NCBI GenBank assembly: GCA_018268955.1
Contig: JAFDVO010000005.1
Location: forward strand, 62,001-126,000
DNA from: Acidobacteriota bacterium
GTDB lineage: Bacteria > Acidobacteriota > Vicinamibacteria > Vicinamibacterales > CAVVIG01
Reading direction: 5' to 3'
Length of the DNA: 64,000 bases
Part shown: positions 42,534 through 53,800 of the stretch, in pieces
How the letters are laid out: each line of letters begins with the position of its first letter
How positions within the stretch are numbered: the first letter of the stretch is position 1
Program-made: the position numbers and the translations under genes
Notes under the pieces: generated by a model
Told to the model about the DNA's origin: nothing
The model's database searches: none
Seen by the model: the letters and a program-made list of their open reading frames with translations, nothing else

Positions 42534-44933
42534 ATGGCCAAAACGAAGAAGCCCGCCCCTTCTGACACGCCCCTCCCCAAGGACGCTGATCCAAACAGTC
42601 GCGCCACGGTCTCAGGCCCTCAAGAACCGTTCGCGGGAGATAGCGCGGACGACCTGACGTCGAAGATGGTCGGCACGGCTGAACTCGTCGAGCAGCGCCC
42701 GTTCAATGCCGACAAGCCCGCGGAGTACGACCGTGAGGCGCATCTGAACCCACCTGCTGGGGAATCGTTCAAGCCGGACGATCCGATCGTCGGCTCGAGC
42801 ACCGTGCAGGAGATGAACGGCTCCGAGAAGCTCGGGAGCGGTGGGCCGCCAATCGGAACCAACAAGACGATTCGGCCACTCGATTCCGTTCGCGTCGACT
42901 CGACGAACCGCCAGCTGACGACGAACCAAGGCGTTCCAGTTGCCGACAACCAGAACTCGCTCAAGGCTGGTCTCCGCGGACCCACACTTCTCGAGGACTT
43001 CATCCTTCGAGAGAAGATCACGCACTTCGATCACGAGCGCATCCCGGAGCGTATCGTTCATGCGCGAGGGTCCGGTGCGCATGGGTTCTTCGAGTGCCTG
43101 ACACCTCTGACCGACATTACGAAGGCGTCTCTCTTCGCTGAAGCCGGAAAGGTGACACCGGTCTTCGTGCGATTCTCTACGGTCCTTGGCGAACGCGGCT
43201 CCACTGACACCGCGCGCGATGTGCGCGGCTTTGCGGTGAAGTTCTACACCGATGAAGGCAACTGGGACCTGGTTGGCAACAACATTCCGGTCTTCTTCAT
43301 CCAGGACGCGATGAAGTTCCCGGACCTGGTTCACGCAGCGAAGCCCGAACCGCATTTTGCGATGCCGCAGGCGGCAACCGCGCATGACACATTCTGGGAC
43401 TTCGCCTCACTGATGCCCGAAATCACCCACATGCTGATGTGGGCGATGTCTGACCGTGCGATCCCGCGAAGCTACCGCACGATGCAGGGCTTTGGGGTAC
43501 ACACGTTTCGTTTCGTAAACGCCGCCGGGGAATCTCGCTTCGTGAAATTCCACTGGAACCCGAAGGCTGGAACCCACTCGCTTGTGTGGGATGAAGCAGT
43601 GAAGATCTCGGGTGCTGATCCCGATTTTCACCGTCGCGACCTTTGGGAAGCGATTGAGGCTGGCGCTTACCCTGAATGGGAGCTCGGCGTTCAGGTCTTC
43701 ACTGAGGAAGAAGCCGAAAACTTCTCTTTCGACGTTCTCGACGCAACGAAGCTCATCCCCGAAGAGCTCATCCCGGTGCGGCCCGTTGGCCGTCTTGTGC
43801 TGAATCGAAACCCGGACAACTTCTTTGCTGAGACCGAGCAAGTCGCGTTCTGCACGGCGCACGTCGTGCCGGGAATCGACTTCTCGAACGACCCGCTCTT
43901 GGCCGGCCGGATCCATTCATACGTCGACACGCAGATCTCCCGCCTTGGCGGTCCAAACTTCCACGAGATTCCGATTAATGCCCCGGTCACCCAAGCGCAC
44001 AACAACCAGCGTGACGGCATGCATCGCCAGGCGATCAACCGTGGCCGAGTGGCGTATGAGCCAAACTCGCTCGCGGGCGGCTGCCCGTTTCAGGCGGGCA
44101 TGAAGGGGTTCGTCTCGTATTCCGAGCCGATGGCTCCCGAAGCGTCGAAAGTTCGCGGTAAGCCCGAGAAATTCGCCGAGCACTACGCGCAGGCGCGGCT
44201 TTTCTTCAACAGCCAAACGCCGGTCGAGCAGCAGCACATCATCAACGCCTTCCGCTTCGAGCTCTCTCGCGTGCAGACGCCAGCGATTCGCGAGCGCATG
44301 GTCTCCGGGCTTCGGCATGTGGATGAGGCGATGGCTACGGCCATCGCCAACGGACTCGGCATCCGGCAGCTTCCGGACCCGATGCCGAAGGTGCTCGACG
44401 ATGACATCACTCCCGAAGTCGAGCGCTCGGCGAGCTTGTCTTTGACGGCGCGGCCTGGCTCCGAGGGGATCAAGGCGCGACGCGTAGCGATTCTTGTCGC
44501 TGACGGTGCCGATGGTGCAGCGCTGCGGACTCTCGCTCAGGGGCTCTTCGAGCGCGGCGCAGTGCCGCGCTTTGTCGGACCAAAGCTCGGAGTTGTTGAT
44601 GCGGGCGAAGAGCTCGAGGTCGATGTCCCCGTGGAGGCGATGCCGTCAGTGCTGTTCGACGGTGTGATCGTTTCCGGTGGCGATGCCGCACAGGTTCTTG
44701 CAGCCGATGGGCGCATGGTCGAATTCGTAAAAGACCAGTTTCGACACTGCAAGCCGATTCTCGCAATCGGCGCAGGGGCATCGGTTCTTCGAAAAGCCGG
44801 TATCCCTTCTAACCGAAAGGATTCGGGCCTCATCGAAGCCGAAGACAGCGCAGATGCGCTGCTTGCACGTTTCGGTAAGGCCCTCTCGGAGCATCGGCAC
44901 TTCGCGCGGGAGACCGACCCGCCTGTCGTCTAG
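42534..44933 (+). CDS. katE: Large-subunit (HPII-type) catalase
   Basis: Protein of 799 aa. Catalytic core has [13 protein letters not shown] (active His), [17 protein letters not shown] (active Asn) and haem-ligand Tyr in RIHSYVDTQ. The last 150 residues (about 650-799, from [13 protein letters not shown]) form the DJ-1/PfpI-like domain of clade-2 catalases. The N-terminus is unusually long: about 130 residues of polar sequence precede the usual [10 protein letters not shown] start. It converts hydrogen peroxide to water and oxygen. A DUF892 gene lies upstream. Confidence 0.95.
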   Translation: MAKTKKPAPSDTPLPKDADPNSRATVSGPQEPFAGDSADDLTSKMVGTAELVEQRPFNADKPAEYDREAHLNPPAGESFKPDDPIVGSSTVQEMNGSEKLGSGGPPIGTNKTIRPLDSVRVDSTNRQLTTNQGVPVADNQNSLKAGLRGPTLLEDFILREKITHFDHERIPERIVHARGSGAHGFFECLTPLTDITKASLFAEAGKVTPVFVRFSTVLGERGSTDTARDVRGFAVKFYTDEGNWDLVGNNIPVFFIQDAMKFPDLVHAAKPEPHFAMPQAATAHDTFWDFASLMPEITHMLMWAMSDRAIPRSYRTMQGFGVHTFRFVNAAGESRFVKFHWNPKAGTHSLVWDEAVKISGADPDFHRRDLWEAIEAGAYPEWELGVQVFTEEEAENFSFDVLDATKLIPEELIPVRPVGRLVLNRNPDNFFAETEQVAFCTAHVVPGIDFSNDPLLAGRIHSYVDTQISRLGGPNFHEIPINAPVTQAHNNQRDGMHRQAINRGRVAYEPNSLAGGCPFQAGMKGFVSYSEPMAPEASKVRGKPEKFAEHYAQARLFFNSQTPVEQQHIINAFRFELSRVQTPAIRERMVSGLRHVDEAMATAIANGLGIRQLPDPMPKVLDDDITPEVERSASLSLTARPGSEGIKARRVAILVADGADGAALRTLAQGLFERGAVPRFVGPKLGVVDAGEELEVDVPVEAMPSVLFDGVIVSGGDAAQVLAADGRMVEFVKDQFRHCKPILAIGAGASVLRKAGIPSNRKDSGLIEAEDSADALLARFGKALSEHRHFARETDPPVV

Positions 44934-45437
44934 GCGCTCGGACGTCGAGACCGGGGCACGAGCGCTGGAAGGGCGGGGACGTGAACTTCTTCCTCGCCCA
45001 AGCGCTCGGCCAGCTCTTCGCTGCGCTGCTGCCGCCAATCCTGGTCGAACTCGTCGATGAGAAGCGGCACACATAGGCCGGCGAGAGGCGGAACCTCTCT
45101 GTGAGCGTGCCCCACCAGGCTCAGCAGCGCCACGAACAGTCCGCGGTCGACGCCCCCGCCCAGCGCGGGTGTGACCTCCGCGAGTTGTCGGCCACCACCG
45201 GCATGGCTCGGTCGCGCGAGCTCGAACCCCCCGCTCCGCACACTGGCGCAGCGACGCCGTGCGCCCGACGCCCGGGCACGCTCGACGCGTATCAGGCGTC
45301 ACCCACTGGTGCAACGCGAGACCTCGACCGACGGACTCAGCGCGTAACCCTGACGTTACCAAGCGGGTATTCGAGACATGCGAGTTACCTGGACTTCGCA
45401 CGAACCCGCCGTGCATGCAGTCCGTCTAACGTCCATC
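44934..45437. other. 504-bp spacer after catalase
   Basis: No firm gene. A minus-strand frame of 103 aa (44930-45241), with plausible composition (LIDEFDQDWRQQRSEELAERLGEEE), overlaps the catalase 3' end by 4 bp; it could be a real or decaying small gene but has no recognised domain, so it is not called. The right end holds the promoter region of the DUF5916 gene. Confidence 0.4.
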
Positions 45438-47684
45438 ATGCATCCGTGCTTGCACGCACTGCTGTTGATGTGCTTGTGTCTGCTGCCTCTCCGTGCTTCC
45501 GCGCAGACGACGAGGCATGCGGGGGAGGCGATTCACATCGCGCGGCTCACCGGCCCGATCGCCATCGACGGCACGCTGAACGAGGACGGCTGGAAGGCTG
45601 CCACCAAGGTCACTACCTGGTACGAGACGCAACCGGCGGACAACACCGCGCCCACTGTAGGCAATGCCGGATATCTCGCGTTCGACTCGCTGGCGCTCTA
45701 CGCCGGCTTCGAATTCGAGGATCCGAATCCGGGCGCGATTCGTGCCCCGCTCGGCGATCACGACCACATCAACGGGAATTCGACCGACTACGGCGGCGTC
45801 ATTCTCGACACGCGCAACGATGGTCACTCGGCGGTACTGCTGCTCGCCAACCCGAGCGGCGTGCAGTACGACGCCGTCACCGACGATCAGGGCGGCAACG
45901 AAGACTCGTCGCCCGACTTCTTCTGGGAAGCCGCTGCGCGCATCAACAGTCACGGCTGGACGCTCGAAATCCGCATCCCGTTTTCGTCGATGCGGTATCG
46001 CAGCGCCGTCCCGCAGGACTGGGGCATTCTGCTGTATCGCAATTACCCGCGCGACTTTCGCCGGCAGTACTTCTCGGCGACGCTGCCCCGCGGCGGCAAC
46101 TGTTTCATCTGCCGCGCGAATGTGCTCGAGGGGCTCGACAGGCTGCCGTCGCGCGGACACATCGTGGCCGCGCCGTATGTGACGGCGACCGGCGGGCGCA
46201 CGGCCGCGGTCATCGGCGACGCGCTCGGGAGCGCAATTGCCGACGGGCGGATCGGCGCCGACGTGAAGTGGACGCCGAATGCCGACAACGCCGTGGACCT
46301 GACGGTTCAGCCGGACTTCTCGCAGATCGAGAGCGACACGGCGCAGATCTCGGCCAACGAGCGCTTCGCGTTGTCATTCGCCGAGAAGCGGCCGTTCTTC
46401 CTCGAAGGTGTGCAGTTGTTCGCGACACCGCTTCAGGCCGTCTACACCCGCACGATCACGTCGCCGCGGTGGGGCGCTCGGGCGACAGGCAAGGCCGCCG
46501 GCACCGACTACACCGTGCTCGCGACCGACGATCGCGGCGGTGGCCTCACGGTCGTGCCGGGTCCACTCGACTCGAGCACGGCGGATCAGCCGGCGGAGTC
46601 GACCGTCCTCATCGCGCGGGTGAAGCGGACAATCGGCGGCAACTACCTCGGCGCCATCGCGACGGACCGGGAGTCGCGGGACGGACAGGGATTCAGCCGG
46701 CTCGTTGGTCCCGACTTCCTGTGGCGGCCCACGCGCGGAGACAAGATCGTGGGGCAGTGGCTCGTCACCACGTCCACGGCGCCAACACGCAGCGACCTGT
46801 ATGCGGAATGGAACGGTCAGCACCTGCAGGGCACCGGCTCGTCGCTGACGTGGAGTCACGACTCGCGACACCTTGACACCTTCGCCGGGGTCAAGATGAT
46901 CGGCGACGGATTCCGCGCCGACGTCGGCTTCATCCCACAGGTCGGCTATCGCTCCGCCAACGGCACCGCCGGGTGGACGATGCGGCCGAGCGGTGTCATT
47001 CGCCGCGCCCGGACGTTCGTCGATGCCGAGCGCCTCATCGATCGCAATGGTCGCCTCATTCAGCAGACGACCGATGTCGGTGTCGGTATGGACACGACGC
47101 TGGGCGGCTTCATCCGCGTCAAGTACGAGGACGATCGGTTCCAGACTGGCGGCATCGAGCTGCCGCGTCGGCAGGCGGTCTATACGGTGCGGTTCAACCC
47201 CGGACGCCGGCTCGCGCAGGTGCAGGTGGAGGGAACGGCCGGCGGTGAAGTGGACTTTGCGAACTCGCGCCCGGCGCGCGGCGCGACGGTCAACCTGACG
47301 GCGACCGTCGTACCGAACAACCGGCTCGAAGTGAGTCTGGTCGCGAACCGGCGATGGCTCAGCGTGCGTCAAGCGGGGCCGTCGGAGCGCCTCTTCACCG
47401 CGTCAGTCGACCGTGTGCGCGCGACATGGTTGTTCAACGCGCACGCGTTCATCCGCGTCGTCTCGCAGTACGTTGCCGTCGATCGCGACCCGCTCCTGTA
47501 TCGCGACGCGGTGCTGCGGCACGACGGTGCGTTGACCGGCTCGGCCCTCTTCGCCTACAAGCTCAATTGGCAGTCCGTGCTGTTCATCGGCTACGGCGAC
47601 GACCGCGAGGCCGACGATCAGCATCGGCTCAGGCCGATGGGCCAGCAGCTGTTCGTCAAGGTGTCCTACGCCTTCCAGCGATAG
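45438..47684 (+). CDS. DUF5916 protein with CBM9-like N-terminal domain
   Basis: Secreted protein of 748 aa. ATG 45438 gives a clear signal peptide (1-22, ending ASAQT); an upstream ATG at 45378 would bury it. Residues 30-210 match the CBM9/DOMON-like domain (IDGTLNEDGWKAATKVTTWYE), and the rest is the DUF5916 C-terminal part, probably an outer-membrane beta-barrel (AQISANERFALSFAEKRPFFLEG is diagnostic). Common in Acidobacteriota and Bacteroidota; substrate not known. Confidence 0.85.
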   Translation: MHPCLHALLLMCLCLLPLRASAQTTRHAGEAIHIARLTGPIAIDGTLNEDGWKAATKVTTWYETQPADNTAPTVGNAGYLAFDSLALYAGFEFEDPNPGAIRAPLGDHDHINGNSTDYGGVILDTRNDGHSAVLLLANPSGVQYDAVTDDQGGNEDSSPDFFWEAAARINSHGWTLEIRIPFSSMRYRSAVPQDWGILLYRNYPRDFRRQYFSATLPRGGNCFICRANVLEGLDRLPSRGHIVAAPYVTATGGRTAAVIGDALGSAIADGRIGADVKWTPNADNAVDLTVQPDFSQIESDTAQISANERFALSFAEKRPFFLEGVQLFATPLQAVYTRTITSPRWGARATGKAAGTDYTVLATDDRGGGLTVVPGPLDSSTADQPAESTVLIARVKRTIGGNYLGAIATDRESRDGQGFSRLVGPDFLWRPTRGDKIVGQWLVTTSTAPTRSDLYAEWNGQHLQGTGSSLTWSHDSRHLDTFAGVKMIGDGFRADVGFIPQVGYRSANGTAGWTMRPSGVIRRARTFVDAERLIDRNGRLIQQTTDVGVGMDTTLGGFIRVKYEDDRFQTGGIELPRRQAVYTVRFNPGRRLAQVQVEGTAGGEVDFANSRPARGATVNLTATVVPNNRLEVSLVANRRWLSVRQAGPSERLFTASVDRVRATWLFNAHAFIRVVSQYVAVDRDPLLYRDAVLRHDGALTGSALFAYKLNWQSVLFIGYGDDREADDQHRLRPMGQQLFVKVSYAFQR

Positions 47685-47704
47685 GCCCGCGTAACACGCG
47701 TCGA

Positions 47705-48799
47705 TCAAACCGCCGCCGCGAGGAGCCGGCCGCGAACCACGACCGCCGCGGGCTCGCGCAGGGCGGAAACGTCCTCTCGCGGATCATGCAGGTAGGTCAC
47801 GAAGTCCGCACATCCGCCAGCACCGGCCGGGGTGAAACCGAGCCACGCGCGGGCATTCGTCGACGCCGCACGCAATGCCTGGTCGGCGCTCAGGCCGAAG
47901 CGCGTGATCCAGTGAAGCTCGTCGACGAACGTGCCGACCCTGACTTCGTCCGACCCTGCCAGGATCGGCACGCCCCGCGCGTGCGCCTCCGGCAGCAGGT
48001 GGCGGATGCGATCGAGCTGGCCGCGGACGTAGGCGCCAACCGGGGATTGCTGATCGACGAGCGTTCCGAGGTGCTTGTGCGCGGTCGCCAGGGTCAACAC
48101 CCATGCGACCTGCCGGTCCGCCATCTCGCGGACGAGATCCGGAGTGAGCACCATCCCGTGCTCGATCGAATCGACACCGGCGGCGACCAGGTCCGGGGCG
48201 CCCAGCCCGGTCGAATGCGCCATCACCCGCGCACCGTCAGCGTGCACGGCGCTGACGAGCGTCTTCAGCACGTCGCGCGAATACGTGGGCGGCGCGGCGA
48301 ACCAGTTCCCGTCCGGCCCGGGGAAGTCGCCGATGATCTTGACCCACGCGGCACCCGCACGCACGTCCTCCAGCGCCGCGATGACGAGCGACTCCGCATC
48401 GACGAAGTGACACACGTTCGGATAGCCGCGCCCCGGAGGCGCGAGCAACCTGCCCGCACGCTGCAGGCGCGGGCCGTCCGCCAGCTGTGTCGGCACGCCA
48501 CCCCACGCACACCCCGCGTCGCGGAACGCGAGGACGCCCGAGCGACGATGCGCCGCCGCATTTGCCGACATCAGCGCCTCGCTGCCGTCCGCATGCGGCA
48601 TCACCTTCCCGAAGTTCATCGTCAGGTGAACATGCGCGTCGACGAGGCCACCGGGCAGCACGAACGCGCCGGGCACGTCTTGCGCGCCGTCGACAGGTTC
48701 CCGCCCAACGACTCCGTCGCACACCCAGAAGTCGGCTGGTTCGCTCGTGTCCGGGAGGACGACGGCACGGATGTGCCAGACGTCGCGGTGTTCTGACAT
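47705..48799 (-). CDS. Amidohydrolase (imidazolonepropionase-like)
   Basis: Protein of 364 aa of the metal-dependent hydrolase superfamily. Metal ligands: HxH at His56 and His58 (VDAHVHLT), Lys or Asp in AAWVKIIGDF, His in MAHSTGLGAPD and IEHGM, and Asp in ILAGSDEVRV. GGAGAGG before the ATG. No signal peptide, so cytoplasmic. It probably cleaves a cyclic amide or similar bond; the substrate is unknown. Converges with the DUF5916 gene (20 bp gap). Confidence 0.85.
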   Translation of the reverse strand: MSEHRDVWHIRAVVLPDTSEPADFWVCDGVVGREPVDGAQDVPGAFVLPGGLVDAHVHLTMNFGKVMPHADGSEALMSANAAAHRRSGVLAFRDAGCAWGGVPTQLADGPRLQRAGRLLAPPGRGYPNVCHFVDAESLVIAALEDVRAGAAWVKIIGDFPGPDGNWFAAPPTYSRDVLKTLVSAVHADGARVMAHSTGLGAPDLVAAGVDSIEHGMVLTPDLVREMADRQVAWVLTLATAHKHLGTLVDQQSPVGAYVRGQLDRIRHLLPEAHARGVPILAGSDEVRVGTFVDELHWITRFGLSADQALRAASTNARAWLGFTPAGAGGCADFVTYLHDPREDVSALREPAAVVVRGRLLAAAV

Positions 48800-48988
48800 C
48801 GTCCTCTCCTACGTGGCGAAGGGGAACGCGGATGTCGCCGCCGACGGGAAGAGCGGGTCAAGCGGAATGCCAGCTGCCGGTGGTGACGGCTCGGCGGTCT
48901 ACCGACGGCGTGAGCCAGCCGGTGCGAGATGGCTGGTGGCGACATGCGGAACGCCACCAGCCGGGTGAGAACAGGCGCAGTGACGCGG

Positions 48989-49549
48989 CTAGCCGACGCG
49001 GGCCCAGCCCTTCATCTGCAGGTTCAGCATCGACGTCATCGCCCAGAGATCGATCTGGATATCCGGGTTCACGTCCTTCGCGTCGATCTTGCGGCCGCCA
49101 AGCGCCTGGCCGCACGCACGGAACTCCACGCCCGCCTGCTTGAGCGCATGGATCAGCGCGATGTTGGGGTTGTCCTTCCCGTACCGCGCCTTGTACGCCT
49201 CGTTCGTCATCACGATGTCGAAGTCTGGATTGCGCTGGTGGAACATCACCACGAGGTGCCGATGCTCCTTCGGCACGTTGTATTTGCCGAGCGTGTTCAG
49301 GTACCGCGCGATCGTCGGCAGCATCGGGTTCACTTCCGCGTCCCGATCCTTCGCGCCATTCGATACGGAGAAGAGGATCTTGTAATCGATCTTCGGGTCG
49401 GGCAGCTCCGCGGCGCCCGCGACGTCGCGCGCGGGCTCGTACCCGGGCACCAGCAGCGTGCTCTTGTTGTCGGCTGCGCGCATCGCGCCGTTCGCGCCGA
49501 GCGTGAGCAGCAGGGCGGTCGTCAGGCCTGTCGCAATCATCTTCTTCAT
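48989..49549 (-). CDS. Secreted DsrE-like protein
   Basis: Protein of 186 aa with a signal peptide (about 1-25, MKKMIATGLTTALLLTLG) and a DsrE/DsrF-like alpha/beta domain (KILFSVSNGAKD, HLVVMFHQRNPDFDIVMT, ALKQAGVEFRACGQALGGRKI with a conserved Cys). The ATG at 49549 is preferred to one four codons earlier, as GGAG sits at the right distance. Periplasmic DsrE-like proteins are linked with sulfur or redox handling; role here unknown. Confidence 0.8.
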   Translation of the reverse strand: MKKMIATGLTTALLLTLGANGAMRAADNKSTLLVPGYEPARDVAGAAELPDPKIDYKILFSVSNGAKDRDAEVNPMLPTIARYLNTLGKYNVPKEHRHLVVMFHQRNPDFDIVMTNEAYKARYGKDNPNIALIHALKQAGVEFRACGQALGGRKIDAKDVNPDIQIDLWAMTSMLNLQMKGWARVG

Positions 49550-49913
49550 CGGCAACTCCATCAGGACGGACCGGTCTCGTCCCGTAAGGGGCGATTCTCG
49601 CTCAAATCGGGGACTCGGGATTGGGAATTCGGACCTTGGGCCGGAAGAGCCACAGGTCGGGGCGGGGGCTGAGGACTCGACTCGCCCGGATGTCGGGAGA
49701 GGGCGAGGGCGCGGCTGAGATCGGGGACGGCACTCCTGGCGTGCGTTTCAGCGTGAGCGTGTCAGCGTGCGGCCGCGAACGGGCGCCCGCTCGGGCGCGG
49801 AGCGCACACCCGTGACGAGCGCTCTTCGCGCGAGCACCCGAGTGGGCTGTCCGCGGACAGGACCCGCCGAACGCCCAGGCTGAAGCGCACTTCAGGAGGG
49901 GAGCCCGGTGCTC
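49550..49913. other. 364-bp spacer between DsrE-like and RidA-like genes
   Basis: No gene is supported. It includes short GC-rich palindromes such as CTGTCCGCGGACAG (about 49847-49860), just downstream of the RidA-like gene, which may contribute to termination, and a direct-repeat-like GGGATTGGGAATTCGG stretch near 49617. The promoter of the DsrE-like gene should lie near 49570-49620 on the minus strand. Confidence 0.4.
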
Positions 49914-50396
49914 CTACTTGTTGCGTGCGGCCTGGACCTCGACCTCGAGCAGCGCGCCCGGGGTAACGAGCGCCGCCACCTGCACCGTGGTGCGAGCCGG
50001 CTTGTTCGGCTGATCCGCCGTGCCGAAGTACTTGTTGTACGCCGCGTTCATGCCCTGGAAGTCGAGCCTGCCGTCCGCACCCGCCACCATGTAGACGCGC
50101 ATCATGACGACGTCGCCCATCCCGAGGCCCTGCGCCTTGAGCGCCGCCTGGACCTTCTGGAAGGCACTGTCCGCCTGCTCGGTGGTGTTGCCCCACACGG
50201 CCGGCGTGTTGGTCGCACGGTCCGCAGGCTTGGTCGGCGACGGCAGCTGACCACTGACGTACAGGGTGTCGCCCACCCACACGGCGTCGGCGATGCCGCC
50301 TGGATTGGAATTCTGGATGTGCTTCACCTGGGCGAAGGCCGGCGTCGCCACCGCGACGGCAGCCGCTGCAAGAACGGCAAGGATCGTTGCGCGCAT
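49914..50396 (-). CDS. Secreted RidA/YjgF-family protein
   Basis: Protein of 160 aa with a signal peptide (about 1-23, ending AFAQV) and a complete RidA fold (WVGDTLYVSGQLPS, TTEQADSAFQKVQAALKAQGLGMGDVVMMRVYM, TTVQVAALVTPGALLEVEVQAA). AAAGGAGC precedes the ATG. RidA enzymes hydrolyse reactive imines and enamines. It is divergent from the TonB/amine-oxidase operon, whose flavin enzyme would make imines, so a joint function is plausible. Confidence 0.85.
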   Translation of the reverse strand: MRATILAVLAAAAVAVATPAFAQVKHIQNSNPGGIADAVWVGDTLYVSGQLPSPTKPADRATNTPAVWGNTTEQADSAFQKVQAALKAQGLGMGDVVMMRVYMVAGADGRLDFQGMNAAYNKYFGTADQPNKPARTTVQVAALVTPGALLEVEVQAARNK

Positions 50397-50804
50397 TCGA
50401 AAGCTCCTTTGCTGAAAAACGAGCGAGAAATCCGAGGGCGATTGTCGCTCAACTCGCTGCACGTTGCACACACGCGCCACAAGGCGCAACAACAGGGGCT
50501 CACCTCTGGGCCGTTGGCGCAACCCCGTCCAGACCTCCCGCCGCGCATCGTGATGGCCGACACTGAACCGCACCGAGACCAGGGCACGGACATTTCCGTC
50601 GACAGCGTCGTTGGATCCGCGGCACGGACCGACAAATGCGCACGCCGCGGCGAGACGAACCGGTGACAGGTGAAATGATGAAGAACTCGCCCATTCCTTA
50701 GGAAACGCTGCGGCGCACGTTCGCCGCCCCACACGCCGTGGCCGGGGTACACCGGTTGCTCCCTCGATGAACGCTCCACGCTTCGCCACTACACGGAGGG
50801 TCCA
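50397..50804. promoter_or_regulatory. 408-bp divergent promoter region (RidA-like / TonB receptor)
   Basis: No gene is called. It must contain promoters for the RidA-like gene (minus) and the receptor operon (plus). A GGAGGG ribosome site for the receptor is at its right end. No recognised operator is visible. Confidence 0.45.
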
Positions 50805-53800
50805 TTGCCACGAATGCTGTCTCGGGCGCTGCTCCGCAGCCTCGCACTCATCCTCATACTCGCACCGGTACTTTCCGCGCAGTCGTTCCAGGGAGGCGTG
50901 CGCGGCACGTTGAAGGACGCGCAGGGCATCATTCCCGGTGCGACCGTCGTACTCCGCAACCCGGACACGGGCGTTGCCCGCGAGACGATCACGAACGAGT
51001 CGGGCGAGTACGCGTTTCCGGCGGTTGACCCCAGCACCTACACGATCAAGGTCGACGTGCCTGGTTTCGCACCCTACACCAACCCGAACGTTCGCGTCGG
51101 CACGCAGAGCTTCATCACGCTCGACATCACGCTGAGCGTCGGCAACCTGCAGGAGGACATCACGGTCACCGGCTCGGCTCCGCTGATCGAGACAACGAAC
51201 GCGTCGCAGGGCGGCACCATCGATGTCAAGGACATGCAGGAGATTCCCTCCGAAGGTCGCAGCGTGTTCCTGATGGCGACGCTGCAACCGACGGTCGTTG
51301 CCAGTGGCAACGCGCGCTGGAACCGCATGCAGGACCAGACCGGCAACTCGGCCCTGTCGATGGGTGGCGGCGCCGTGCGCGCGAACAACTTCCTCATCGA
51401 CGGCTTCCCCACCACCGACCTGCAGAACCGCTCGTCGGTCAACCCGTCGATGGAGGCGCTCCAGGACTCGCGCGTGCAGATCCACACGTACGACGCCGAG
51501 ATGGGACGCACCGGCGGCGGCGTGATGAACATGACCGCCCGCTCTGGTGGCAACCGCTTCTCGGCCTCTGGCTACACCGTCGTCCGTCCCAAGTCGCTGC
51601 AGGAGCAGTTCCTCGTGCCGCGTCTGCTGGGACAACCGTTCCTTCGCGAGGGATGGCAGAACGGCGGCGGCGCCGTGGGCGGTCCAATCCTGAAGAACAG
51701 GACCTTCTTCTGGCTCGCCGGTGAGGGCTACACCAACGATCAGCCGCAAGCCGCGGCGTTCAGCGTGCCGTCGATGCAGACTCGCGTCGGCGACTTCTCG
51801 GGCCTTACCCGCAACGGACAGCCGTTCTACCTTCGCGACCCGCTCTCCAACCTGCCGTGCAGCAACACGGCCGGCGGGCCGGGCTGCTTCCCGGGCAACG
51901 TGATCCCGGGCAGCCGTCTCAACGCGACCGGACTCGCGATCGCCGGCTACATGCCCGAGCCCGACGTGAACGTCGACAACGGCTCACAGAACTTCAGCCG
52001 GACGGTGATCCTGCCGAACACCGCCTATCAGTACACGCTGAAGGTGAACCACAACCTGTCGGCGGCGAATCAGCTGAGCGGGTTCTACCTGCGCCAGGTC
52101 ACCAACGAGAACAGCGCGAACTACAACCCGGTCTACAAGTTCGTCGGCAGCCAGTACCTGCTGAAGCGCGCGAACCACACGGTCGTGCTGAACGACACGT
52201 GGGTCCTCAATCCGTCGACGGTGCTCTCGGTGCGAGGCGGCTGGAACCAGTTCCTGGACAACAACGAACTGCCCGAGCCGTTCGACGCCACGTCGCTGTG
52301 GAAAGACAACCCAGGCTTCACCGGCCAGTTCACCGATGCGAATCGGTTCCCGACTACTTCGCTGACCGGCTACCGCGGCACCGGGTGGACGAACCGTGCG
52401 AACAACACCTACTACCAGTACGGCGGCAACGGCTCGCTGAGCAGGCTGGCGGGCACGCACAGCCTCAAGGCGGGCGCGGAGTACCGCGTGCTCGGGCTGA
52501 GGTCGTTCAGCTACGGTGCGTCGACCGGGAGCTTCACCTTCGACGGGCGCTTCACCGGCAACGCCCTCGCCGACATGCTGCTGGGATATCCGGGCTCCGG
52601 CAACATTCCGGTGTCGGCGGCGCTCGATGGCTACATTCGCTACGCCGCGGCATTCGTGCAGGACGACTGGCGCATCAGCGATCGGCTGACGCTCAACTAC
52701 GGCCTCAGGCTCGAGCACGAAACGAACCTGCAGGAGCGCAACAACCGGATCACCACCGACTTCGCGATGAACACGCTGAGCCCGCTCAACGGCCTCGTGA
52801 ACGTCATCGATCCGATCACCGGCCAGCGGCGCGACATCTACGGCGGCCTGGTCTTCGCCGGCCAGAACGGCGCACCCACGCAGCAGGGGGGCACGCGCCC
52901 GGCACAAGTGTCGCCGCGTGTCGGCCTGGTCTACACCATGGCGGAGGGTCTGGTGCTGCGGGGCGGCTGGGGCACCTACGTCTCCCCGTGGAACTACCCG
53001 TCGGCAGGCACATCCTCATGGGCGCAGTACGGCTACTCGGCAACGACGACGCTGCAGCAGTCATCGTCCGGCGTGCCGATCACGTCACTGTCCAACCCGT
53101 TCCCCGGAGGGATCCTCCAGCCCACCGGCAGTTCACTCGGCATGCTCACCAACGTGGGCCAGGCCACGAACGTGTTCCTGCCGAACAAGGGCACGCCCAA
53201 GGCGCAGCAGTACTCGGTCGATGTCCAGAAGGAACTGCGCGGCGGAATCATGGTCGGCGCCGGCTACACGGGCCTGACCGGCAGCGACCTCTCATACCAG
53301 ACCACGATCAACATCAACCAGCTCGATCCCAAGTACCAGACGATGGGGATCAACACGTTGCAGTCGGTGCCGAACCCGTTCTACGGGGTGGCCCAGGCGG
53401 GTGGCTTCGCGAGCCGGCAGACGATTGAGCTCGGTCAGCTCCTCAGGCCGTTCCCGCAGTTCGGCGACCTGCTGTGGACCGGCGCCACCGGCGCGCGCTC
53501 GCAGTACCACGCGCTCATCCTCCAGGGGCGCAAGCGCACGGACAAGTACTGGGGCGTGAACGTGAACTACACGTTCAGCCGCCTCAGCGACAACCAGGTC
53601 GGCGCCAGCAACTACTACTCCGCCTCCCCAGGCGTGCAGAACAACTACGTGCTGATCCCGTGGTCGTCCTACTACGACCCCGACGCGGAGTACAGCCGCA
53701 GCCTGCTCGATTCGCCGCACAAGCTCACGATCGCGCCCACGGTGATGCTGCCCTTCGGCGACGGGAAGAAGTGGCTGCAGGCCAGCCGCATCGGCAACGC

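Noticed and set aside
44930..45241. 103-aa minus-strand frame after catalase
   Set aside because: Composition is plausible but there is no recognised domain and no clear ribosome site, so it is only mentioned in the spacer entry.
45101..46876. 591-aa plus-strand frame overlapping DUF5916
   Set aside because: Out-of-frame translation of the DUF5916 gene, Arg-rich and featureless.
47354..48796. 480-aa plus-strand frame opposite the amidohydrolase
   Set aside because: Antisense shadow; the amidohydrolase frame has the full set of metal motifs.
49914..51749. 611-aa minus-strand open frame including the RidA-like gene
   Set aside because: Only the 3' 160 codons (49914-50396) encode a recognised protein with its own start and ribosome site; the rest is antisense to the TonB receptor.
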